Positions 1 through 6,005 of a stretch of DNA of 7,731 bases are shown here, piece after piece (position 1 is the first letter of the stretch; each line of letters starts with the position of its first letter). The stretch covers positions 1 through 7,731 of the forward strand of contig JARFQM010000051.1 of NCBI GenBank assembly GCA_029287755.1, read 5' to 3'. The position numbers and the translations under genes were made by a program. This stretch comes from Desulfofustis sp. (GTDB lineage Bacteria; Desulfobacterota; Desulfobulbia; Desulfobulbales; Desulfocapsaceae). Below the pieces are notes generated by a model. That model did not search any database. It saw only the letters and a list, made by a program, of their open reading frames with translations, and was not told where the DNA came from.

Positions 1-86
1 GGGGACACAAAACCCAAGGTGTCCCGTAATGAAGGTTTTATCCATACGAGAATTTCCAAAAGGGACACCTTGGGTTTTGTGTCCCC
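1..86. repeat. REP/BIME-like nested inverted repeat
   Basis: Bases 1-25 and 62-86 are perfect 25-bp reverse complements separated by 36 nt. Each arm is also a hairpin: GGGACAC (2-8) pairs with GTGTCCC (19-25) around a 10-nt loop, and GGGACAC (62-68) pairs with GTGTCCC (79-85). Two head-to-head hairpins of this kind resemble REP/BIME elements, such as those moved by REP-associated Y1 transposases; no transposase is present here. It lies just downstream of the minus-strand era stop and could affect 3' ends, but it has no T-tract of an intrinsic terminator. The element starts at the window edge, so it may extend leftward. The structure is seen directly; the family assignment is inference. Confidence 0.7.
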
Positions 87-106
87 GTATTTTCCCCTAA
101 CTGCTT

Positions 107-1024
107 CTAATACCCCAGCTCCTTGAGAAACCGCTGGTCGCGTGACCAGTGTTTGCGAATTTTCACCCACAGGTGCAGAACCACCCTGCAGTCCAGCATC
201 TCCTCTATATCTTTTCGCGCCGCAGTGCCAATCTGCTTTATCTTGTCTCCCCGCCTGCCGAGGATGATCCCTTTCTGCGATTTCCTCTCCAGGAAGATCG
301 TGGCATGAATTTCCACCAGCTTCCGCTGGCTATCCTCCTTGAAGGACTCGATCAGTACTGCCGAGGAATAGGGTATCTCCTGACCAGTGAGTAAAAACAC
401 CTTTTCTCTGATGATCTCAGCGCTTAAAAAACGCTCGGTGGCGTCGGTGGGTACATCGTCGGGGAAATATTTGAACCCGGGCGGCATCAGGGCCACTAGT
501 TCTTTCACTAAGTGATCGAGGCCATCTCCTGTCAAGGCCGAAACCGGCATGACCCCCTTGAAGGGATAGAGTTTCGAGTAAAAATCGATGAGCGGCAGCA
601 GCTCGTTCTTACCAATCAGATCTATTTTGTTGAGCAGCAGAAAGGCCGGACTTTTTACCTCTTCGAGGTAGGCTTTGTACTCCTCCCCCCTGCCCCTGCC
701 CTTTTCAGGAGAGAATGGCCGGGAAGCGTCAACCATGAAGACCACGGCCTCGACACCCTGGAGCGAGTCAAGCGCCACCTGGACCATCTCCTTGTTGAGC
801 AGGACGGTTGACCGGTGCAGGCCTGGCGTGTCGAGGAGCACGATCTGGTATCCATCGCCGTTGAGAACCCCGGCGATACGGTTCCGGGTAGTCTGGGGTT
901 TGGGAGTGACAATTGATATCTTCTGTCCCAGCAGAGTGTTGAGCAGAGTAGATTTTCCCGCATTCGGCGGACCGGCAAGGGCCACTACACCGGACTTAAT
1001 TATTTCGGGTTCGGTCTGGTCCAT
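107..1024 (-). CDS. era: GTPase Era (ribosome assembly, 16S rRNA binding)
   Basis: This 305-aa protein is a full-length Era, a GTPase that binds the 3' end of 16S rRNA and helps mature the 30S subunit near the inner membrane. All GTPase motifs are visible: G1 GPPNAGKST (18-26), the G2 region KPQTTRNRI (42-50), G3 DTPG (65-68), G4 NKID (132-135) and G5 SAL (162-164). A C-terminal KH domain follows, with GRRG at 256-259 and the usual ending KELGY. Length and domain order match the family (about 300 aa). The ATG at 1022-1024 gives an ordinary Era N-terminus, although no strong Shine-Dalgarno sequence precedes it. The stop is TAG. The gene is divergent from the RNB exoribonuclease across 179 bp. 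Family identity is certain; regulation is not visible. Confidence 0.97.
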   Translation of the reverse strand: MDQTEPEIIKSGVVALAGPPNAGKSTLLNTLLGQKISIVTPKPQTTRNRIAGVLNGDGYQIVLLDTPGLHRSTVLLNKEMVQVALDSLQGVEAVVFMVDASRPFSPEKGRGRGEEYKAYLEEVKSPAFLLLNKIDLIGKNELLPLIDFYSKLYPFKGVMPVSALTGDGLDHLVKELVALMPPGFKYFPDDVPTDATERFLSAEIIREKVFLLTGQEIPYSSAVLIESFKEDSQRKLVEIHATIFLERKSQKGIILGRRGDKIKQIGTAARKDIEEMLDCRVVLHLWVKIRKHWSRDQRFLKELGY

Positions 1025-1203
1025 GGCTTAGTCCGATTTGGTCAGTTTTTTTTTATTCATCCAGATATGAGTGGAGAAAAGTAGAAAATACACTATATTT
1101 TTACCATTGAGGATAAAAAGGATCTATTTTCCATTCGTGTTTAGCGGAGGAGATGGAATACCATTAGGATTTTTACCGGGCCTGCGGGCTTTCGGTCAAC
1201 TAC
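1025..1203. promoter_or_regulatory. Divergent intergenic region, era / RNB gene
   Basis: This AT-rich 179-bp gap must carry the promoters for both divergent genes unless they are read from further away. On the minus strand, TATAGT (1092-1097) is a reasonable -10 for era, but its -35 region is poor. For the plus-strand gene I find no convincing -35/-10 pair; TTGAGG at 1107-1112 has no good partner. A T9 run at 1046-1054 becomes A9 in the era leader. I see no clear riboswitch or operator palindrome. Confidence 0.3.
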
Positions 1204-3216
1204 ATGTCTTTTTTCAGCGTTAGTTCAGGTAAACTCATCGAGTATCTGGACAACGGGAAATTTATTTGCGGCTATGTCACCGACAGTCAGCCGAAGAGGA
1301 TACGGCTTGTCAACCAGAACGGTCGCGAGCTGAATCTGCCTGTCTCCCGTATTGTCCATTGCTCGTCCTGCAGTTACAGCGGAGACTCCGACCGTGACAG
1401 TCTGGTCAGGCTGTTGCGCAGCACCACGGAAAAACGTCACTCCCTCATGGAGCGGGTCGATCTGGAGATGCTGTGGGAGTTGACCTGCGACGAAAACACC
1501 GACACCTTCGATCCCGATTTTCTCGCCGAACTCATCTTTGGGCGTTCCGCCGATGACGATATCGTCTCGGCTTTCCTGCGCTCTGTATTCAACGACAAAC
1601 TTTTTTTCAAATACCGGGAAGGAAAAATCAAGGTCCACTCACCGGAAAAGGTCGAACAACTGCGCCTGAGACTGGAAAAAGAGGCCTTGAAGGAAGAGCT
1701 GGTGCACAAGGGCTCAGAATTACTCAGACATATTGACAGCGGTGAGATAAAAGAAGCGGATTTCAGCCCGCTCGATGAGCAGGTAATCGGCCTCCTGCAG
1801 AACTACTACCTGCATGGCTCCGAGGCCCAGGAAGCTGACCTGGCCAGAAAGATATTGAAACAGTCGGGATGCACCAGGCCCCACGACACTTACCACCTCT
1901 GTGTCAAAGCCGGCGTCTGGAATGTCAATGAGAATTTGCCGCTGCTGCGGGCCGACCTGCCGGTGTCTTTTTCGACTCAAGCGAGACACCGGGCGGAAGC
2001 CATTCTCCAGTGCGGCAACGCCTCTCTGTTCGACGACCCGGACCGACACGATCTCACTCACTTGAAACCGCTGACCATCGACGGAGCCACCACCCTCGAT
2101 TTTGACGATGCGCTTACGTTGCAGGAGCAGGACGGCAACTACCTGATCGGCATCCACATCTCCGATGTGGCTCACTATGTGCGGCCCGGCGATTCGCTCT
2201 TTCAGGAAGCCATGAACCGGGGGACTTCCATTTACTTCCCCGAAGGCCAGATCCCCATGCTGCCGCGCCACATATCCCAGGGAATGTGCAGCCTCATTCA
2301 AGGTGAGATCAGGGCGGCTTACAGCCATATGATTCTGTTGTCTCCCGAAGCGGAAGTGCTGCGGGTGAGGATCATGCCCTCGATCATCCGCGTCGCCAGA
2401 CGGTTGACCTACGAGGACGCCGACCGGATGATCAATTCGGACCCTGAACTGAAGATTCTCAACACCATGCGCAAAAAGCTGCGCGACCGGCGTGTCCAGG
2501 CAGGAGCCCTGCTGCTGCCCTTCCCGGACGTGAATATCCACATAGAGAACAATACCCGGGTGAGCGTCTCGCTTGGAAAAACCAACACCCCGGCCAGAAC
2601 GATTGTTTCCGAGATGATGATTCTCGCCAATACGGAGGCTGCCCGCTTCGTCTCCGACCGCATGTCCCCCGGCCTTTTCAGGTCGCAGGGCAAAATCACC
2701 AGGCGGGTGGTCCACGGCGACGACGATGATCTCTATCTCAACAGCCTGCAGCGAAAGAATCTGCCGCGCAGTGAATTGTCAACCGAGGCTAAGCCCCACA
2801 GCGGACTTGGGGTCAGTTTTTATACCACGGTCACCTCGCCGATCAGAAGACTGCTCGATCTTGTAATGCAGCACCAGATCAACAATCTGGTGCGGCGAAA
2901 AAGCCTCTGCTTCACTCTGGAGATGTGCAAGGACTTCACCTCCGTGATCAATCGTACCCTCGCCACCGCCAACAACGTCAAGCAGCAGCGTCATCGCTAC
3001 TGGCTGCTCAAATATCTTGAGGAAAGAAAGAACTCCTACCTCGAGGCGATGGTCATTGAAAGCGGTCCTAAACGCGTCAACCTCATATTGCTCGACACTC
3101 TCATGGACATCGACCTGCCGGCCACCCGCATCCCACCGCCAGAACCGGGAACCCAGGTTCAGGTCAAGCCGGTCAAGATCGAGCCCTTGGACAACACCAT
3201 CCGCTTCGACTGGTGA
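1204..3216 (+). CDS. RNB-domain 3'-5' exoribonuclease (RNase II/R family)
   Basis: This 670-aa protein belongs to the RNase II/RNase R family, which degrades RNA hydrolytically from the 3' end with magnesium. The RNB core is intact. The metal-binding aspartates sit in TIDGATTLDFDDA (D293, D299, D301, D302), followed by NRGTSIYFP and IPMLP. TSPIRR (544-549) supplies the conserved arginines. Residues 1 to about 55 look like a small beta domain rather than the usual RNase R helical/cold-shock N-terminus. A helical region follows, and the last 70 or so residues look like a degenerate S1 domain. It is shorter than RNase R (about 800 aa) and lacks a lysine-rich tail, so I give no rnr or rnb symbol. 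The ATG is the first in-frame start after an in-frame TAG (1165-1167), and no Shine-Dalgarno sequence is evident. Its stop directly abuts the stop of the convergent small gene. Confidence 0.92.
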   Translation: MSFFSVSSGKLIEYLDNGKFICGYVTDSQPKRIRLVNQNGRELNLPVSRIVHCSSCSYSGDSDRDSLVRLLRSTTEKRHSLMERVDLEMLWELTCDENTDTFDPDFLAELIFGRSADDDIVSAFLRSVFNDKLFFKYREGKIKVHSPEKVEQLRLRLEKEALKEELVHKGSELLRHIDSGEIKEADFSPLDEQVIGLLQNYYLHGSEAQEADLARKILKQSGCTRPHDTYHLCVKAGVWNVNENLPLLRADLPVSFSTQARHRAEAILQCGNASLFDDPDRHDLTHLKPLTIDGATTLDFDDALTLQEQDGNYLIGIHISDVAHYVRPGDSLFQEAMNRGTSIYFPEGQIPMLPRHISQGMCSLIQGEIRAAYSHMILLSPEAEVLRVRIMPSIIRVARRLTYEDADRMINSDPELKILNTMRKKLRDRRVQAGALLLPFPDVNIHIENNTRVSVSLGKTNTPARTIVSEMMILANTEAARFVSDRMSPGLFRSQGKITRRVVHGDDDDLYLNSLQRKNLPRSELSTEAKPHSGLGVSFYTTVTSPIRRLLDLVMQHQINNLVRRKSLCFTLEMCKDFTSVINRTLATANNVKQQRHRYWLLKYLEERKNSYLEAMVIESGPKRVNLILLDTLMDIDLPATRIPPPEPGTQVQVKPVKIEPLDNTIRFDW

Positions 3217-3429
3217 TCAGCAGCCTTCGACCGCCGCACCTTTGCGAACCGTTTTGATTTTCACCTGATCATCGACATTGAAGCGCGAGGCATCACGTTC
3301 ACACTCGAGCACCAGTCTTGTTTCCTCCACCTCGACGACCCGACATTTATTGCTCGCGGCTGACACGCTGCCCCCACCCGCAAGGACCAGACAAACGACA
3401 ATAATCAGAGCACTGCTTATCTTATTCAT
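3217..3429 (-). CDS. Small secreted cysteine-containing protein, 70 aa
   Basis: The frame encodes a 70-aa preprotein. An N-terminal MNK is followed by a hydrophobic stretch (about residues 5-18) and a likely signal-peptidase I site after SVSA (residue 24). The mature product would be only 46 aa, with cysteines at 29, 43 and 70 (the last residue), mixed charge and a beta-like VVEVEETRLVLEC segment ending in a DDQVKIK motif. This suggests a small beta-barrel exported to the periplasm. I do not recognise the family with certainty. I chose the ATG at 3427-3429 because AGGAGG (complement of 3435-3440) lies 5 nt upstream and a signal peptide follows directly; the frame stays open to 3585, but the extension has neither. 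A three-hexamer operator-like array lies 77 nt upstream. Confidence 0.8.
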   Translation of the reverse strand: MNKISSALIIVVCLVLAGGGSVSAASNKCRVVEVEETRLVLECERDASRFNVDDQVKIKTVRKGAAVEGC

Positions 3430-3474
3430 GACATCCTCCTCTGCTGTGCTTGTTGAATTAACTTCTTGTCTACT

Positions 3475-3480
3475 AGAATA
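3475..3480 (-). promoter_or_regulatory. Putative -10 box of the 70-aa secreted protein gene
   Basis: On the minus strand this reads TATTCT, 4 of 6 matches to TATAAT, and lies 45 nt upstream of the ATG. No good -35 hexamer sits at normal spacing. The hexamer array begins exactly 26 nt upstream, which fits an activator-dependent promoter. The hexamer alone is weak; the support is the matching geometry at the glycine-zipper gene. Confidence 0.4.
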
Positions 3481-3506
3481 CAAGAATGGCGAGATAAACG
3501 GCAGCC

Positions 3507-3533
3507 GACATCTACAGACATCTACCCGATATC
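3507..3533 (-). promoter_or_regulatory. Three-hexamer operator-like array, copy A
   Basis: Read on the minus strand, towards the 70-aa protein gene, the array is GATATC-N5-GATGTC-N4-GATGTC, so the units recur every 11 and 10 bp on one face of the helix. On the plus strand the motif GACATCTAC appears twice, at 3507-3515 and 3517-3525. The array ends 77 nt before the ATG and 26 nt before a -10-like hexamer. Copy B upstream of the glycine-zipper gene has the same spacing. In-phase direct repeats next to -35 are typical of response-regulator or other activator sites. The regulator is unknown. The array could also act on the plus-strand HTH gene, whose ATG is 96 nt away. Confidence 0.55.
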
Positions 3534-3616
3534 TGTTGCTGGTCTGCATTTTCCAGCCCACCAGTGATGCCCCTGCCGGATACACGCGAGGTGATGGCCA
3601 AAACCTCTCATTCTGG

Positions 3617-3622
3617 TAAGAT
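3617..3622 (+). promoter_or_regulatory. Possible -10 box of the membrane HTH gene
   Basis: TAAGAT (4 of 6 to consensus) is preceded by TGGCCA (3595-3600, 4 of 6) with a 16-bp spacer. It ends 7 nt before the ATG at 3630, so transcription would begin at about the start codon. The match is modest, and a start at 3663 would give a short leader instead. Confidence 0.3.
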
Positions 3623-3629
3623 ATAGGTC

Positions 3630-4574
3630 ATGAGTGAGGACATTTTTCCAGCCGGACCAGCCATGGTCAAGATCGACGGAGCCAGGGTCAGGGCCCTACG
3701 CGAGCAGAAAGGGCTCACCCAGCTCTATGTCGCCACCGTGGTCGAGGTAACCACTGATACCGTGTCCCGCTGGGAGAATAAGAGATACCCGTCCATAAAA
3801 AAGGAAAACGGGCTCAAGCTTGCCGAAGCGCTCGAGGTGGATCTCAGTGAAATACTCGATTCCGGAGAGACCACCCCGCCGACACGTGACGACGCCGGAG
3901 CAGGCACCTCCGGCCCAGCAGCGGAAAAGACTCCGGAGTCTTCTGCCTGGTCAAAAAAACCGGGCCACCTGGGCATTCTCATTATCCTTTTCGCCCTGCT
4001 GGGCGCAGCCTGGGCACTAGTTCACTACCTGACGCCTCCGGCAACAGCCTCCCTGACAGCGGTTACCCGCATCGTCTCGCCGCATTTCATCCCCGGCAGG
4101 CCGCTTCCGGTCTTTTTGAAAGTCGCAAATCCATCCCCGGAAGCAGTATCCATCATTCTCAAGGAAGAGCTGCCTCCCGGCGCCACCCTCGAAGCCTCGT
4201 TTCCACCTTCAGCCGGGAAGCAGGATGGAACTATCAGATGGCTGACCAAAATTACCGGCTCCAGCCTCTTCTACTACACCATTATCACCGACGCCTCTTT
4301 CCATGGCACCCTTTCATTTTCTGGAAACGTCCGCGATGGACACGGCGGCGAAGCGATAGAAATAAGGGGCACAAACAGTTCCAGGGCGGGCGTTCATCAC
4401 TGGGCAGATAGTGATGGGGACAACAGAATCAGCGATGAGGAGATTCTTGAAGTGTACGATCTTCTCGCCAACGATAATTCTGCACAGCTAGATCTGGACC
4501 TGCTCGAAGAGATGTGGCTGGGAGACGGGTACCTCTGGCACCCTGAGCAACAGCAGTTTTCCATTTTAGAATAA
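3630..4574 (+). CDS. Membrane-anchored XRE-type HTH protein with periplasmic DUF11-like and EF-hand regions
   Basis: This 314-aa protein joins a cytoplasmic DNA-binding domain to a periplasmic part. Residues 19-76 form an XRE/Cro-type HTH (RALREQKGLTQ... TVSRWENKRYPS). A low-complexity Pro/Ala/Gly linker (78-110) and one membrane helix (about 113-133) follow, with Lys109-Lys110 on the cytoplasmic side. Residues 141-250 look like a DUF11-type beta-sandwich, with ELPPGATL (180-187) and TIRWL (201-205). Residues 260-271, DSDGDNRISDEE, are a canonical EF-hand calcium loop, as in dockerins, but I see only one clear copy. The start is uncertain: ATG 3630 has only weak upstream AGGT, and ATG 3663 (Met12) also fits XRE proteins. 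It is followed after 16 bp by a gene for an exported protein with a similar beta domain. A role as a transmembrane transcription regulator is inferred; target and signal are unknown. Confidence 0.85.
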   Translation: MSEDIFPAGPAMVKIDGARVRALREQKGLTQLYVATVVEVTTDTVSRWENKRYPSIKKENGLKLAEALEVDLSEILDSGETTPPTRDDAGAGTSGPAAEKTPESSAWSKKPGHLGILIILFALLGAAWALVHYLTPPATASLTAVTRIVSPHFIPGRPLPVFLKVANPSPEAVSIILKEELPPGATLEASFPPSAGKQDGTIRWLTKITGSSLFYYTIITDASFHGTLSFSGNVRDGHGGEAIEIRGTNSSRAGVHHWADSDGDNRISDEEILEVYDLLANDNSAQLDLDLLEEMWLGDGYLWHPEQQQFSILE

Positions 4575-4590
4575 TCAATACAAGTCGGCC

Positions 4591-5004
4591 ATGAATCATA
4601 CAACACCATATCCCAGACCACTGCTTCTGCTCCCATTTCTTGTTTCCTTGCTGTTTCTTGCCATGGCAGCCCAGTCCATCGCCGGACAGGCTGCGGCCAC
4701 GCTGCAGCAGGACGGTCAGAGCCTCAGACTGGAAGTTTCGGTGCCCTCACCACCACCCACCAGCCTGATTGCCAGCATCAAGCTGCCAGCGCAGACCAAG
4801 ATTGGAGCGTCCTCACCCCCGGCAGCCAAAGTTGATTCCAAGAAAGCGCATATCAAGTGGCTGGTTAAACACCCCCGCCCGGGAACACTGCGGTTTTCGG
4901 TAACTACTTCCCCCCCTATGAAATTATCAAGTGTTTCGGCGGAGGTGTTATTCCGTCCGCCGGGAGGGGGAAGCCTGACTAGGATCGAGGCCAAGAATCG
5001 CTGA
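4591..5004 (+). CDS. Exported small protein resembling the periplasmic domain of the upstream HTH protein
   Basis: The 137-aa product starts with a long hydrophobic segment (about 11-30, leucine-rich) and a likely signal-peptidase I site near AGQA (31-34), so it is probably periplasmic. The mature part is basic, proline-rich and free of cysteines. Residues 65-93 (LPAQTKIGASSPPAAK, then IKWLVK) align by eye with residues 181-207 of the preceding gene (LPPGATLEASFPPSAGK, then IRWLTK) with a 2-residue gap. This suggests the same DUF11-like fold and a duplication. The start lies 16 nt after the upstream stop with no strong Shine-Dalgarno sequence, so co-transcription and perhaps translational coupling are likely. 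It may interact with or mimic the HTH protein's periplasmic domain; that is inference. Confidence 0.75.
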   Translation: MNHTTPYPRPLLLLPFLVSLLFLAMAAQSIAGQAAATLQQDGQSLRLEVSVPSPPPTSLIASIKLPAQTKIGASSPPAAKVDSKKAHIKWLVKHPRPGTLRFSVTTSPPMKLSSVSAEVLFRPPGGGSLTRIEAKNR

Positions 5005-5163
5005 TTCCCTTCCGAGCTGATTCAACTCCTGCCAGCGTCATCATAGGCATTGAATCGGGTCCGGATTCTACCCAGTCAATCCGTCTCTTCAGAAAGTAAC
5101 CACCCATGTTTATCCATAATATTTCGATAACTTAAAACCTTTATGCAGATGTTTGGTAGACCC

Positions 5164-5190
5164 GACATGGAGCCGACATCGCCTGATATC
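5164..5190 (+). promoter_or_regulatory. Three-hexamer operator-like array, copy B
   Basis: The array reads GACATG-N5-GACATC-N4-GATATC towards the glycine-zipper gene, with a period of 11 then 10 bp. It ends 74 nt before the ATG at 5265 and 26 nt before a -10-like TACAAA. Copy A, on the opposite strand at 3507-3533, has the same hexamer type (GAYRTC), the same N5/N4 spacers and the same 26-nt gap. This agreement argues for a shared activator site over chance, but no regulator can be named. Confidence 0.55.
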
Positions 5191-5216
5191 GCCTAGAAAA
5201 TCCCTCCTTTTCGACC

Positions 5217-5222
5217 TACAAA
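5217..5222 (+). promoter_or_regulatory. Putative -10 box of the glycine-zipper gene
   Basis: TACAAA matches TATAAT at 4 of 6 positions and lies 26 nt downstream of the hexamer array, as the -10-like box does at the 70-aa protein gene. There is no good -35, consistent with dependence on an activator bound to the array. The rest of the 260-bp gap (5005-5264) shows no gene and no clear terminator. Confidence 0.35.
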
Positions 5223-5264
5223 GAAAACAAAGCAGTACAAAACCAATCCTAAAGGAGGACCGTC

Positions 5265-5846
5265 ATGAAAAAGATTATACTATTCGCAGTCGCAATCATT
5301 TCCATTGCAGCTACCGCCCAGGCAGAACAATATCTTAGAATCAACAAAGGAATACAGGGATTGCTCCTCGGTGCGGGAGGCGGAGCGTTGGCCGGACAAG
5401 CCATTGGCCGCAACACCCAATCGACCTTGATCGGTACTACCCTGGGCACATTGGTCGGCTACATGGTCGGCAATGAAATGGATAAAAACAGTGTGCACTA
5501 TCGCGAGGTGGGGTATCAGCCACGCTATGAGCCCAGGTATGATCCAGGCTATAGGCCGCTGCCATCCAGCTATGGTTACGACTATCGACCCGTTTCCAGT
5601 TACCGCGCCCCCGCGACCTCCTGCCGAGAAGTTGAAATCTTAGGTACGGTCCACGGCGCTCCTGAAAAAATCTTAACCACAGCCTGTCCTACTCCCGAGG
5701 GCTGGATTCTCGCGGAGTCTTTGCCAGAAAAGGCAGCCGGATATCGCTACGAGTACAGAAACAATGTCCCCCCGCAACACAGTGTTAACAGCATCCCTCC
5801 ACCAGCAGCCAATTACTACGATCAGCGGGTGAGGTATCAGTACTGA
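5265..5846 (+). CDS. Exported glycine-zipper (17 kDa surface antigen-like) protein
   Basis: This 193-aa preprotein begins with a classic signal peptide, MKKIILFAVAIISIAATAQA, cleaved after residue 20. There is no lipobox cysteine, so it is not an obvious lipoprotein. Residues 29-70 form a glycine zipper (LLLGAGGGALAGQAIG... LIGTTLGTLVGYMVG), the 2TM hairpin seen in Rickettsia 17-kDa-antigen-like proteins and thought to insert in or span the outer membrane. A Tyr/Pro/Arg-rich linker (78-115) follows. The C-terminal segment has Cys120 and Cys141 around a short beta-rich stretch (CREVEILGTVHG... TTAC), a common tail in this family and possibly disulfide-bonded. The start is secure: AGGAGG at 5253-5258 lies 6 nt upstream. 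It appears monocistronic, with operator copy B upstream and a palindrome 27 nt downstream. The precise function is unknown; an envelope structural or stress role is inferred. Confidence 0.88.
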   Translation: MKKIILFAVAIISIAATAQAEQYLRINKGIQGLLLGAGGGALAGQAIGRNTQSTLIGTTLGTLVGYMVGNEMDKNSVHYREVGYQPRYEPRYDPGYRPLPSSYGYDYRPVSSYRAPATSCREVEILGTVHGAPEKILTTACPTPEGWILAESLPEKAAGYRYEYRNNVPPQHSVNSIPPPAANYYDQRVRYQY

Positions 5847-5873
5847 GAAAAACTCGATTTACGTGCAATAGAG

Positions 5874-5914
5874 GACGTATCACGTAATTAGTCATTCGAA
5901 TTACGTGGTACGTC
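5874..5914. repeat. 16-bp inverted repeat after the glycine-zipper gene; possible terminator
   Basis: GACGTATCACGTAATT (5874-5889) pairs with AATTACGTGGTACGTC (5899-5914) across a 9-nt loop, with one position that is a G-U pair in RNA. The stem is AT-rich and followed only by a broken T-run (TTTGCGTTTT), so it is a poor intrinsic terminator. Its placement 27 nt after a stop codon and before a promoter still suits one. TTACGTG also occurs just before it, at 5859-5865. It may instead be a dispersed palindromic repeat. Confidence 0.5.
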
Positions 5915-5968
5915 TTTGCGTTTTCACTTATCTTCCCCCTCATCTTTCCCCCTCATCCCATTGTTGCC

Positions 5969-5998
5969 TTGCCTGTCACCTCTCCAAGCGCGTATAAT
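5969..5998 (+). promoter_or_regulatory. Sigma-70-type promoter of the DAC-like gene
   Basis: TTGCCT (5969-5974) and a perfect TATAAT (5993-5998) are separated by 18 bp. The usual start point, about 7 nt past the -10, falls at 6005-6006, which is at or next to the A of the ATG at 6006. That predicts a leaderless or near-leaderless mRNA, in agreement with the lack of any Shine-Dalgarno sequence before this gene. Confidence 0.6.
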
Positions 5999-6005
5999 AG
6001 TGCCA

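Noticed and set aside
1..86. Intrinsic terminator for era
   Set aside because: The stems are strong but no T-tract follows on the era-sense strand; the nested symmetry fits a REP/BIME element better.
1146..1167. Mini-ORF MEYH-stop with GGAGG upstream of the RNB gene
   Set aside because: GGAGG is only 2 nt from the ATG, too close to be a good ribosome binding site, and four codons with no peptide pattern give no attenuator signature.
1720..2715. Long open frame (331 codons) antisense to the RNB gene
   Set aside because: It lies wholly inside the conserved catalytic region of the exoribonuclease; its translation is low-complexity (rich in Gly, Val, Arg, Gln and His) with no motifs, typical of an antisense shadow in GC-rich coding DNA.
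3430..3585. N-terminal extension of the 70-aa secreted protein
   Set aside because: The extra 52 codons would run through the operator array and the -10-like box and would bury the signal peptide; the AGGAGG-preceded ATG at 3429 is clearly better.
5044..5095. GAATC...GATTC partial palindrome in the gap before the glycine-zipper gene
   Set aside because: Only 5-bp perfect arms around an imperfect centre and no second copy; compatible with chance.
5153..5338. 61-codon frame overlapping the start of the glycine-zipper gene
   Set aside because: It covers the operator array and the gene's own Shine-Dalgarno sequence, has no recognisable protein character and no ribosome binding site.
5916..6005. 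TTG start adding 30 residues to the DAC-like protein
   Set aside because: The start overlaps the end of the palindrome region, the extension contains the -35 and perfect -10 boxes, and its Pro/Ser/Leu-rich translation does not look like part of the protein.
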